53,024 nt of DNA, taken from assembly GCA_041946965.1 (NCBI GenBank), contig JBHGBM010000032.1:1-53024 (forward strand), written 5' to 3'. Positions 7,728-15,794 of the stretch are shown here, one piece after another. This DNA comes from JBHGBM01 sp041946965 (lineage in GTDB: Bacteria > Acidobacteriota > Terriglobia > Bryobacterales > Bryobacteraceae). Below the pieces are notes generated by a model. The model was given only the letters and a program-made list of their open reading frames with translations, was not told the origin of the DNA and ran no database searches. Numbering within the stretch: position 1 is the first letter of the stretch; every line of letters begins with the position of its first letter. The position numbers and the translations under genes were made by a program.

Positions 7728-9281
7728 GTGAAGCGCCACGCCTTCCTGGTCGCCGCTGGCATCCTGCTCAGCCGGCTGGTGGGGCTGGTGCGTCTGCGCG
7801 TCTTCGCGCACTACTTCGGGCTGCGCTCGGACGCCGCCGATGCCTTCAACGCCGCCTTCCGCATTCCCAACTTCCTGCAAAACCTGTTCGGGGAAGGGGT
7901 GCTTTCCGCGTCGTTCATCCCCGTGTACGCGGGGCTGCTGGCTCGCAAGGACGAGGAGGAAGCCCGCCGCGTGGCCGGCGCGGTGGCCTCCCTGCTGGCG
8001 CTCACCACGTCGGTTCTGGTGCTGCTGGGAGTGCTGTTCACGCCGTTGCTGATTGACGCCATCGCGCCGGGATTCGAGGGTGAAAAGCGCGAGCTGGCCA
8101 TACGGCTGGTGCGGATCCTGTTTCCCGGAGCGGGGTTGCTGGCGCTTTCGGCGTGGTGTCTGGGGATTCTGAACAGCCATCGCAAGTTTTTCCTCTCCTA
8201 CGCGGCGCCGGTGGTGTGGAACGTGGCGATGATCGCCACGCTGGTGATTTTCGGCGGACGCGTGGGCGAGTTTCCGCTGGCGGCGGCGCTGGCGTGGGGA
8301 TCGGTGGCGGGCAGCGCGCTTCAGTTCGGCGCGCAGTTGCCGGTAGTGCTGCGCGTCGCGCGCGGGATTGCTCCGGGGTTGCGCCTCACGCCGCACGTGC
8401 GCGAGGTGATCCGCAACTTCGCTCCGGTCTTCGTCAGCCGCGGGGTGGTGCAGTTGAGCGCGTACATCGACGCGCTGCTGGCGAGCCTTCTGCCCACCGG
8501 CGCGGTCACCGGGCTGACCAACGCGCAGTTGCTCTACACGCTGCCGGTGAGCCTGTTCGGCATGTCGGTTTCGGCCGCCGAGCTGCCGGCCATGTCGAGC
8601 GCCGTGGGCAGCGAGGAGGAAGTGGCGGCCTACCTGCGGCGGCGGCTGGACGCGGGACTGCGGCAGATCGCGTTCTTTATTGTGCCTTCGGCGGTGGCTT
8701 TCCTCACGCTCGGCGACGTGGTGGCTGGCGCGCTGCTCGAAACCGGACGCTTCACGCGCGCCGATTCGCTGTACGTGTGGGGCATCCTGGCGGGTTCGAG
8801 CATAGGGCTGCTGGCCGGGACGCTCGGGCGGCTGTACGCCTCCACGTATTACGCGCTGCACGACACGCGCACGCCGCTGCGGTTCGCCGTGTTGCACGTC
8901 GTGTTGGCGACGGCGCTCGGCTACACGGCAGCCGTGCCGCTGCCGCACTGGATCGGTGCCGATCCGCGCTGGGGCGTGGCGGGGCTGACAGCGTCGGCGT
9001 CCGCGGCGGCGTGGGTGGAGTTCCACCTGCTGCGGAGGACGCTCAACAGGCGCATCGGCCGTACGGGCCTTCCGGCGGCATTCAGCGCGAAGCTGTGGGG
9101 CGCGGCGGCGCTGGCGGCGGCGGCGGCGTGGGTGGTCAAGCTCGCCATCGGCGCGCGCCACCCGGTGCTTGGCGCGGCGCTGATCCTGGGCCCGTACGGG
9201 CTGGTGTACTTCGGGCTCGCGTGGTTGCTGCGGATTCCGGAGCTGCGGGCCATCCGCATTCCGGGGCGGCGGCAAATGTGA
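7728..9281 (+). CDS. murJ: MurJ (MviN) lipid II flippase
   Basis: A 517-residue polytopic inner-membrane protein of the MOP superfamily, with about 14 membrane segments. It moves lipid II to the periplasmic face for peptidoglycan synthesis. Family landmarks include the N-terminal SRLVGLVRLRVFAHYFG, DAFNAAFRIPNFLQNLFGEG (near 35-55) and the ARG-type loops. The GTG at 7728 directly follows the stop of the selenoprotein candidate, so the two are probably cotranscribed. Length is normal for MurJ. Confidence 0.95.
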   Translation: MKRHAFLVAAGILLSRLVGLVRLRVFAHYFGLRSDAADAFNAAFRIPNFLQNLFGEGVLSASFIPVYAGLLARKDEEEARRVAGAVASLLALTTSVLVLLGVLFTPLLIDAIAPGFEGEKRELAIRLVRILFPGAGLLALSAWCLGILNSHRKFFLSYAAPVVWNVAMIATLVIFGGRVGEFPLAAALAWGSVAGSALQFGAQLPVVLRVARGIAPGLRLTPHVREVIRNFAPVFVSRGVVQLSAYIDALLASLLPTGAVTGLTNAQLLYTLPVSLFGMSVSAAELPAMSSAVGSEEEVAAYLRRRLDAGLRQIAFFIVPSAVAFLTLGDVVAGALLETGRFTRADSLYVWGILAGSSIGLLAGTLGRLYASTYYALHDTRTPLRFAVLHVVLATALGYTAAVPLPHWIGADPRWGVAGLTASASAAAWVEFHLLRRTLNRRIGRTGLPAAFSAKLWGAAALAAAAAWVVKLAIGARHPVLGAALILGPYGLVYFGLAWLLRIPELRAIRIPGRRQM

Positions 9282-9300
9282 GATCCTGACCTCAACAGCG

Positions 9301-10728
9301 ATGACGTACACCCGGCGTAGTTTTGCGCTTACCTGCGGGGCCTCGGCCCTGGCCCAGGCGCCGCGCGAGTTCCGCGCGGGGGCGGCGGCGGTGGATATCA
9401 CGCCGCCGCTCGGCGTGCTGCTTGATGGGACGATCATGGAGAACGGCCCGGCCCGCCACATTCACGACGAGTTGCGCGCGCGTTGTCTGGTTCTGGACGA
9501 CGGGAGCTGCCGCCTGGCGATCGTGGTGATCGACTGCACCATGATCTCCCGCGAAGTTCTGGACCAGGCCAAGCAGATCGTCCACAAGCACACGGGTTTG
9601 CGGCCGGACCGCATGCTCATGTCCGCCACCCACAGCCACAGCGCGGTGCGGGCGATCGGCGTCGGGACCGGCGAGCTGGACCGCGAATACTACGCCTTCC
9701 TCATCCGGCGCATCGCCGACAGTGTGCGGGTGGCGCACAACAACCTCGCCCCGGCGCGGATCGGTTGGGGCGCAGGGTCCAAACCCGAACTCGTTTTCAA
9801 CCGGCGGTGGTTCATGAAACCCGGAACCGTGCCGCCCGACCCATTCGGCGGAAGGACCGACCGGGTGCAGATGAATCCGGTGGACGGGCGCGTGAATCTG
9901 GTGAAGCCCGCCGGGCCCGTGGACCCCGAAGTCGCGGTGATTTCCGTGCAGCACGCGGATGGGCGTCCGCTGGCCGTGCTGGCGAATTTCGGCTTTCACT
10001 ACGCCGGCGGATACGGCGCCGGCGACGTGAGCGCGGACTACTTTGGCCTCTTCGGAACGCGCCTTGCCCGTCTGCTGAAGCTGGGCGAGTCGTATCCGCC
10101 TTTTGTCGGCCTCATGTCGAACGGCGCCTGCGGGGATGTGACCGGGGCGGACTTCTCGCGTCCTCCCGTGAAGCGGGCGCCCTACGTCCGAATGGGCGAG
10201 GTGGCCGATGCCCTGGCTGAGGAAGCCTATCGAGTCATGCAACGCATCGAGCACCGCGCGTGGGTTCCGCTGGCGATGCTCGAAAGCGAACTGGAGGTGG
10301 GGGTGCGCCGGCCCTCCGCTGAACGGCTCGCGTGGGCGCGCGCCATCTGGGAGAAAGCGGCGAGCAAGACGAGGCACAGCCGGCCCGAGATCTACGCCCG
10401 CGAGGCGATCTTCCTGAGCCAGTATCCGCCCAGCCTGCGGCTGAAGCTTCAGGCCCTGCGGATCGGAGAACTCGGGATTGCCGCGGCGCCCTGCGAAGTC
10501 TTCTCCGAGACCGGCCTGGCCGTCAAGCGCCAGAGCCCTCTGAGGCCTACATTCCTGATCGAGCTGGCGAACGGATATTCCGGTTACCTCCCGACGCCCC
10601 AGCAGCACGAGTGGGGAGGATACGAGACCTGGCCGGCGCGGTCCAGTTGTCTCGAAGTAGAAGGCGAAACAAAGATCCGCACGGAGCTTGGCAGGCTGCT
10701 GGTGGAAGTTTCCAACTCCGCCGGGTGA
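9301..10728 (+). CDS. Neutral/alkaline ceramidase-like secreted hydrolase
   Basis: A 475-residue protein of the neutral/alkaline non-lysosomal ceramidase N-terminal family. A twin-arginine-like start (TRRSFALTCGASA) suggests export. The hallmark segments are AAAVDITPPLGV at the N-terminus and MSATHSHSA near residue 110, with zinc-ligand histidines; a second His occurs in FGFHYAGG. The C-terminal immunoglobulin-like domain of classical ceramidases (about 650 residues) is missing, as in many bacterial relatives of unknown substrate. True ceramidase activity is not established; amide or ester hydrolysis is a fair inference. It stands alone, 19 bases after murJ. Confidence 0.75.
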   Translation: MTYTRRSFALTCGASALAQAPREFRAGAAAVDITPPLGVLLDGTIMENGPARHIHDELRARCLVLDDGSCRLAIVVIDCTMISREVLDQAKQIVHKHTGLRPDRMLMSATHSHSAVRAIGVGTGELDREYYAFLIRRIADSVRVAHNNLAPARIGWGAGSKPELVFNRRWFMKPGTVPPDPFGGRTDRVQMNPVDGRVNLVKPAGPVDPEVAVISVQHADGRPLAVLANFGFHYAGGYGAGDVSADYFGLFGTRLARLLKLGESYPPFVGLMSNGACGDVTGADFSRPPVKRAPYVRMGEVADALAEEAYRVMQRIEHRAWVPLAMLESELEVGVRRPSAERLAWARAIWEKAASKTRHSRPEIYAREAIFLSQYPPSLRLKLQALRIGELGIAAAPCEVFSETGLAVKRQSPLRPTFLIELANGYSGYLPTPQQHEWGGYETWPARSSCLEVEGETKIRTELGRLLVEVSNSAG

Positions 10729-10744
10729 CTGCCGCGCGTGCGCG

Positions 10745-11950
10745 CTATTCGTATCGCAGAGCTTCGGTGGGGTTGAGGCGCGCGGCGCGGTTGGCCGGCA
10801 GCAGGCCGAAGATCAGGCCCACCATGGCCGAAACGCCGAAGGCCACCGCGATGGCGACGTAAGAGATCGGGATGCGCAGATTCGGCATGAACAGGCGCAC
10901 GCTGAGCGGCATTCCGACACCCACAAGGATCCCGAGCATGCCCCCGGTCAGGCTCACCAGCACGGCTTCGGTGAGGAATTGCAGCAGGATCTCGGCGCGC
11001 GAGGCGCCCACCGCGAGACGGACTCCGATTTCGCGCGTGCGCTCGGTGACCGTGACCAGCATGATGTTCATGATACCGATGCCGGAGATCACCAGCGCGA
11101 TGGCGGAAACCAGGATCAGCACCAGGGTCAGGATGAGGGCCACGTTCTTGGCGGCGTTCAGGATGGCGCCGAGGTTTTCAACGCGGTAACGCGCGCCGGG
11201 GCGGTGGCGGGATTCCAGCAGGCCGCGGACGAGCTGCGTGAGCGACTCCACATCCTGGGGCGAGCGCGCCTGCACGTAGAGCGGGTCGATGCGCTCCACC
11301 GGCGTGAAGTAGCGGATCACGGTAATGGGGATGAGGATGGTCTCGCGCGCCAGCTCGGTCTGGCCGAAGCTTTCCACCTTTTCCTTGAAGGCGCCGACGA
11401 CGGTGAACTGGAGCCCGTGCACCTTGATGATCTGGCCGACGGCCGCGGTGCGGCTCCCGAAGAGACGGCGCGCCAGCTCGTCCGTCAGCAGGGCGACCTT
11501 CTGGCGCAGGGCGACGTCGCTGGCGTCCATGAAACGGCCGGAGGTCACGATCAGGTTGCGCACGGTCTGGTAGTCCTGATCCGAGCCGATGACGGCGACG
11601 TCCTCCTCCTTGCCGTTGATCAGCATGCGGTCATAATTGGTTTGCACGCCGGTGGCGGCGACGATGCGGCCGGCCGCGTGCTCACGCACGGCTTCCACGT
11701 CGCTCATCTTGATGAAATCGCCCGCCGAGGAGGCGCTGCTCATGCCGCCCGCTTCGTAGTAAGCGAAGATCATGTTGGAGCCGATGCCCTGGATCTGCTC
11801 GAGGATGTAGTCGCGGCTGGTGAGGGAGATGGTGACCACCAGGATGACCGAAGCTGTACCGATCACCATGCCGAGCATGGTGAGCATGGAACGCACGGCG
11901 TTGGCTCGCAATGCCTGGACGCTGAATTTCAGGGCTTCGCCGAAGAACAC
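10745..11950 (-). CDS. MacB-like ABC transporter permease (FtsX/MacB_PCD)
   Basis: A 401-residue permease with one N-terminal membrane helix (about 20-45), a periplasmic MacB core domain (50-240), and three C-terminal helices of the FtsX domain, ending with the typical NPTEALRYE. In MacB systems such a subunit transmits mechanical force across the membrane for export. No ATPase or membrane-fusion partner is next to it, so the partner must be elsewhere or it uses a shared ATPase. The start is GTG at 11950; a TACAAT hexamer lies nine bases upstream. It follows the TPR gene on the same strand. Confidence 0.9.
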   Translation of the reverse strand: MFFGEALKFSVQALRANAVRSMLTMLGMVIGTASVILVVTISLTSRDYILEQIQGIGSNMIFAYYEAGGMSSASSAGDFIKMSDVEAVREHAAGRIVAATGVQTNYDRMLINGKEEDVAVIGSDQDYQTVRNLIVTSGRFMDASDVALRQKVALLTDELARRLFGSRTAAVGQIIKVHGLQFTVVGAFKEKVESFGQTELARETILIPITVIRYFTPVERIDPLYVQARSPQDVESLTQLVRGLLESRHRPGARYRVENLGAILNAAKNVALILTLVLILVSAIALVISGIGIMNIMLVTVTERTREIGVRLAVGASRAEILLQFLTEAVLVSLTGGMLGILVGVGMPLSVRLFMPNLRIPISYVAIAVAFGVSAMVGLIFGLLPANRAARLNPTEALRYE

Positions 11951-11959
11951 GGAAATTCT

Positions 11960-11965
11960 ATTGTA
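11960..11965 (-). promoter_or_regulatory. -10 box TACAAT before the MacB-like permease
   Basis: On the minus strand TACAAT ends nine bases before the GTG at 11950. Just upstream (11965-11984) an AGGCCC/GGGCCT hairpin separates it from the TPR gene stop. The pairing suggests that the permease has its own nearly leaderless promoter. Confidence 0.45.
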
Positions 11966-11989
11966 GGCCCTCGCAAACGGGCCTTTGGG

Positions 11990-12874
11990 CTAACTGCCCG
12001 AGATCTGCTTCAGCAACTTCTGGGCGGCGGAGCGCGGCGGGTCGTCCGGCGTAAGCGTTGACGCCAGATATCGCTTCAGCAGGTCGCGGGCGGTATCGAG
12101 ATTGCGGTTCTGCTGGATGTACATCTGGGCGCGCTCGTACATGAGCTGCGGACTGTTCGGGGCGACTTTCTGCGCGAGCTGAAGGCTCTGGTCGGCTTCC
12201 TGGATGCGGCCGTGCCTGGCGAGGAACTTTGCCAGGTCGATCAGCCGGCCCACCTGCTGCGGGGCGGCTTCGGCGGCGCGGCGCAGGTGCTGTTCGGCGG
12301 GGCCGTACTCCTTGCGCTTTTCGGCGAGCTTGGCCTGGGCCCAGTAGCCTTCGGTGGAATCGATCTGGCCGATGCGCTCGGCCAGCCGGGCGGCCTTGTC
12401 ATAACCGCCCCCGAGAATACCGGGCGCCTCCAGGTAGTACTCGAACAGGTCGTTGAGCGCCTCCAGGTTCTGCGGAGCGAGCTGGGCGGCCTTTTCAAAG
12501 CACTGCCGCGCCCTGGAAGCGAAACCGGGAGCGGTGAAGGGGCTGGAGGTTTCGGCGCGACGCCCGTAGGCGCGGCCCAGCCAGAGAACGTGCTCGGCGG
12601 AAGACGGATCGGCGGCCACAGCCTGTTCCAGCCACTGCGTGGCCTTCTTGTAGTCGCCCATCATGTAGTAGTTGCGGCCGATCAACTCCAGCGCGGCGCC
12701 GTCCTTTTCCGGCAAGGCGAGCAGCAGTCTGAGGGAACCGTCAAAATCGGTATAGTTGTAAAGCTTGCGCGCCTGGTCGAGCGGGGGCGCGGCGAGCAGT
12801 GCTGTGCCAAGACACACAAACAACGCGAGCTTTCCGGCTACCCTACGTGTTGTCACCCAATACCCTAAGGGCAT
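11990..12874 (-). CDS. Exported TPR-repeat protein
   Basis: A 294-residue protein with a signal peptide (about 1-29, ending TALLAAPP) and five to six tetratricopeptide repeats, e.g. GRNYYMMGDYKKATQWLEQAVAADP and the repeat around LAKFLARHGRIQEADQSLQLAQKVAP. TPR arrays bind partner proteins; the partner is unknown, though the permease just downstream is a candidate. The ATG at 12874 is used; a later start at VTTRRVAGK is possible. No enzyme motif is present. Confidence 0.75.
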   Translation of the reverse strand: MPLGYWVTTRRVAGKLALFVCLGTALLAAPPLDQARKLYNYTDFDGSLRLLLALPEKDGAALELIGRNYYMMGDYKKATQWLEQAVAADPSSAEHVLWLGRAYGRRAETSSPFTAPGFASRARQCFEKAAQLAPQNLEALNDLFEYYLEAPGILGGGYDKAARLAERIGQIDSTEGYWAQAKLAEKRKEYGPAEQHLRRAAEAAPQQVGRLIDLAKFLARHGRIQEADQSLQLAQKVAPNSPQLMYERAQMYIQQNRNLDTARDLLKRYLASTLTPDDPPRSAAQKLLKQISGS

Positions 12875-13068
12875 TGTAGTCCCTATTCCGTGGATGCAGA
12901 AAGAGTTTTCCGCGTTTCAAGGGCAGCAAAACTTTACGCGGGTAGGGGGTTTACCAAGTACTGAAGGGCTCGACCTGGGGCAGCCGGCCTTCCGGCCGGC
13001 TGGATCCGCTGGAAAGCGGCTCCGCAGGCTTGATGGCCTGCCCGCTGATTCTGGAAAGGGAGGCAAAA
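12875..13068. other. Divergent intergenic region, 194 bp
   Basis: It separates the TPR gene (minus) from the TIGR03437 gene (plus). It holds an imperfect GC hairpin around CAGCCGGCCTTCCGGCCGGCTG (12979-13000). A strong ribosome site GGGAGG is at 13058-13063, five bases before the GTG at 13069. No clear -35/-10 pair was found. Confidence 0.4.
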
Positions 13069-13929
13069 GTGGCAAACAGGCAGGCACTACTCCTGGCATT
13101 TCTGGTAGCCTCTGCGCTACCCTCTCGCGGGCAAATTCAGATTTTGGCGGTTACGTCCTCCGCAAATTTCACGATCGGGCGCCTTCTGCCGGGAAGCCTC
13201 GCCAGCCTCTTCTGCACTGGAATCCGGGACGTTGGCGGGTTGATTGTGGCGCCGGAGTATCCGCTTCCGCGTAATCTCGCGGGTGTCCGTGTGAGTGTTA
13301 ACGGCACTGAGGCGCCTATTCTCGCTATAGCCGGCCTGGCGGGAGGCTCCTACCAACAAATCAACATGCAGGTCCCTTGGGGAGTCACCGCTGCATCCGG
13401 ACTGGACTTCGAGGTGAGTCAATCCGGGGCTTCCGCTCATTTCGCCACGTCTTCGGGAGGCCCTTGGCCGGTCTTTTTTGTGGACTCATCAGGATACGCT
13501 ATCGCCCAGCACGCCAGTGATTACCGTCTGGTCAGCCCAAGCGATCCAGCCAATCCGGGCGAATGGATCGTAGTCTACGCGACGAATCTAGGCCCGGTTC
13601 AGAATCAACCGGTCGACGGCTATCCCGCACCTCCGGGCATCAACCCAATAGCGCCGGACGCTTCCCCTTATGCGTATTACTATGGGCTGGCTGTTGGTCC
13701 GTCCGCGGACCATATGTCCACGCGAATCCAAAGCAACTATATCGGGATGGTTCCGGGGTCGATCATCTATCAGGTGAACCTGCTGGTCCCGAATTCTCAG
13801 CCAACGGGAGATCTGGTCTTCCAGTTCGTGGACATTCACGACTGCGGCTTCTTCTTTATCGTCGGCTGCGGCCGGGGCTTTGCCACCCAAGCCGCGAGTA
13901 TGCCGGCCAAGATCCCCATCGGGATGTGA
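13069..13929 (+). CDS. Secreted TIGR03437-family (Solibacter-type) protein
   Basis: A 286-residue exported protein dominated by the TIGR03437 domain typical of Solibacter-like acidobacteria. Recognisable pieces are SSANFTIGRLLPGSLASLFCTG, then VSVNGTEAPILAIAG, then YQQINMQVPWGV, and PGEWIVVYATNLGPV. The domain resembles IPT/Ig-like beta-sandwiches and is usually found on secreted or surface proteins; its role is unknown. The GTG start is chosen because GGGAGG lies five bases upstream and a signal peptide follows (LLLAFLVASALPSRG). Two Cys pairs near the C-terminus (CGFFFIVGCG) are unusual. It converges with the PEP-CTERM gene 20 bases away. Confidence 0.85.
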   Translation: MANRQALLLAFLVASALPSRGQIQILAVTSSANFTIGRLLPGSLASLFCTGIRDVGGLIVAPEYPLPRNLAGVRVSVNGTEAPILAIAGLAGGSYQQINMQVPWGVTAASGLDFEVSQSGASAHFATSSGGPWPVFFVDSSGYAIAQHASDYRLVSPSDPANPGEWIVVYATNLGPVQNQPVDGYPAPPGINPIAPDASPYAYYYGLAVGPSADHMSTRIQSNYIGMVPGSIIYQVNLLVPNSQPTGDLVFQFVDIHDCGFFFIVGCGRGFATQAASMPAKIPIGM

Positions 13930-13948
13930 GGGTTTCCCGACGCGTTTG

Positions 13949-14542
13949 TCAGCACCCACGCTTGCGGCGGTGAACACCCGCCAGCAGAAGGGCCGGCGCG
14001 GCGAAAAGGATTACAGCAGAGGGTTCTGGAACCGGAGTTTGCAGCGGGGTCACCTCGAAGATAGCGGTCGCCTCCTGGTCTACTTGCCAGCCCCAATCCA
14101 GGTACCCGGTGACGTCAATGGAGGCCATCTCAGGATACCCGAGGTCCTGCGCGAAGGACCTGAACCCGAGAGCGAACTGGTCATTTCCGTCCATGTCGAC
14201 GCCAAATTTGAAGATGCCGACTTCGTAGCTGAGCGTCCCTCCCGGTTGCCGCAGTCCCATGTAGTCCTCAGCGGTCCAACTCGTGTCTATTACGGGGTAC
14301 CCATAATGCGTGCCGGGTATGTTCGAATGGAACCAGTACGTGCTCACGCCAGAGACCGTGTTCGCGTTGCAGGGGACGGCAAAAAAGCCCGCGCAGACGT
14401 CCACCACGCCATCGCGACCCTCCAGGTACGCGAAGGTTGCCCACATGTCGTAGTCAACGTACCCTTCTATGGTCAGGGTAGCCGCGTCGGCCCACGCAAG
14501 GCAAGAAGCCAGCAGGCCCAAAATGAGCAGTTTCGTCTTCAA
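13949..14542 (-). CDS. PEP-CTERM anchored secreted protein
   Basis: A 197-residue exported protein with a signal peptide (LLILGLLASCLAWADA) and a C-terminal sorting signal: VPEPSAV, a hydrophobic helix, and the basic tail RRKRGC. An exosortase would recognise this tail and fix the protein in the envelope or matrix. The middle is a beta-rich domain of no recognised family. The best start is TTG at 14542: GAGG sits six bases before it, and the longer open frame to 14641 does not resemble protein. A sigma-54-type site lies directly upstream (14569-14583). The exosortase gene is not in this window. Confidence 0.85.
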   Translation of the reverse strand: MKTKLLILGLLASCLAWADAATLTIEGYVDYDMWATFAYLEGRDGVVDVCAGFFAVPCNANTVSGVSTYWFHSNIPGTHYGYPVIDTSWTAEDYMGLRQPGGTLSYEVGIFKFGVDMDGNDQFALGFRSFAQDLGYPEMASIDVTGYLDWGWQVDQEATAIFEVTPLQTPVPEPSAVILFAAPALLLAGVHRRKRGC

Positions 14543-14568
14543 AATGCACCTCGGAGGGGCGCAGATAC

Positions 14569-14583
14569 GCAAGTCTGATGCCA
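14569..14583 (-). promoter_or_regulatory. Sigma-54-type (-24/-12) promoter of the PEP-CTERM gene
   Basis: On the minus strand the sequence reads TGGCATC-AGAC-TTGC, close to the consensus TGGCACG-N4-TTGC with exact -24/-12 spacing. The predicted transcription start is about 10-15 bases before the TTG start at 14542. PEP-CTERM genes in other bacteria are often controlled by sigma-54 and the PrsK/PrsR regulators, which agrees. No upstream activator site was identified. Confidence 0.7.
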
Positions 14584-14734
14584 TTCCCGCCAGGGGGCCC
14601 ACGAGGCCGATTGGCCCATAAATGGCGAGACGCGCGGCCACGTCACACCGCGCCGGGGAAACGAAATCCTACAAAATGGGAACTATTTAAAGAATTTAAG
14701 ACCTTAATACCTCCGGGTGGACCCCGCCGCCGCT

Positions 14735-15727
14735 CTACGGCAAGAACCGCCCGCTCCGGTACTCCTCGATCAGCCCCCGCAGCAAGTCCAGCGCCTCGGG
14801 CGGGAACTTCCACGTGGTTTCGCCGAGCAGGTCTTCGAGCTGCGGGATGATCTCGCAGTCGCGCACGAATTCGCTGGTGCGGGCGCGGGCCACGAAGGAC
14901 TCGCAGGTGGGGAAGCGCGTGAAGAAGCGGTCCATCCCCTTCGTCTTGTAATCCTGCCCGTAGATGTGCAGCGACGCGTTGGACTCGCTGTAAGGTCCCA
15001 CCCCCACCTCGCGGCCGGTCTTCTCCGCCAGGCGCGCGGCCAGCCGGGCTTGCAGGCTGGTGATGCCGATCAGGTTATCGCCCCAGGCCTTGAACAGGTC
15101 GCGGCTGCGCCACATGGTGTGCATGTGCAGCAGCAGCCGCCCGCCCGGGTCTTCGATGGCGCGCAACTGGACTTCGCCCAGGCAGGGCATGTCCGCCGTC
15201 ATGAACAGGTCGATCTCCGGAACCCGCGTAGTGGCCACCGCGCGCCGGGTGATGGGGTCGCGGGCGAGCTTATCGAGGATCAGCTCGAGCTGGTCCATGG
15301 TGGTGCCGTCGGCGCGTGGATAGGCGACCAGCCGCTGGTGATAGCAATAGGGCCACTCAGTAGGCTCGAACTCCTGGCCCTCGCGCACCATGCGCAGCAG
15401 TTGCCGGTAGGGCACCACCAGGTGGTCCTTGGCGCCCAGGAACTCGGCGATGTACTTGCCGCGCTCGCAGTAGCTCAGGGCGGGGAAACGCGGCTGCGCG
15501 AAGGGGTCGCGGATGCGGATGCTGACGCGGGCGTCCTTGCCGGGCGGGTCGATGAAGGCGCCGCTGGAGTCCCGCCGGTCATACTGCGTCCGCAGGGTGT
15601 GGCCGCCGAAGTGGACCGCGCGGAGAGCCTCATAGTAGGCCTCCGGAATGGAGCCGGCCTCGACGTGGAAGGCGGGGAGCCTTCCCGCGTCTTCGGAGCA
15701 GGGTATCGCCGCGTGCATCTCTTCCAT
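14735..15727 (-). CDS. Thymidylate synthase superfamily protein (archaeal-type-like)
   Basis: A 330-residue protein whose second half matches the thymidylate synthase/dCMP hydroxymethylase fold: the active-site cysteine is Cys182 in MPCLGEVQLR, followed by MWRSRDLFKAWGDNLIG (phosphate-binding Arg and the Asn that reads the base) and SNASLHIYG. The catalytic core resembles archaeal-type enzymes more than the standard bacterial ThyA, and the first 100 residues form an extra N-terminal region. It would transfer a one-carbon unit to C5 of a pyrimidine nucleotide; dUMP, dCMP or a modified base are all possible. No dihydrofolate reductase or base-modification genes are nearby. It may share a transcript with the DUF4097 lipoprotein, 67 bases upstream. 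Confidence 0.7.
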   Translation of the reverse strand: MEEMHAAIPCSEDAGRLPAFHVEAGSIPEAYYEALRAVHFGGHTLRTQYDRRDSSGAFIDPPGKDARVSIRIRDPFAQPRFPALSYCERGKYIAEFLGAKDHLVVPYRQLLRMVREGQEFEPTEWPYCYHQRLVAYPRADGTTMDQLELILDKLARDPITRRAVATTRVPEIDLFMTADMPCLGEVQLRAIEDPGGRLLLHMHTMWRSRDLFKAWGDNLIGITSLQARLAARLAEKTGREVGVGPYSESNASLHIYGQDYKTKGMDRFFTRFPTCESFVARARTSEFVRDCEIIPQLEDLLGETTWKFPPEALDLLRGLIEEYRSGRFLP

Positions 15728-15794
15728 GCCGATTCTCCTTGAACAAGCAGGGTATCAGACCGGCGGAAGGAGATGCGGTCCGCTCCGGGCCGCC

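Noticed and set aside
6993..9461. Long open frame on the minus strand across msrQ-murJ
   Set aside because: It is antisense to four well-supported genes and its composition (Arg, Gln, His rich) is that of a GC-rich shadow.
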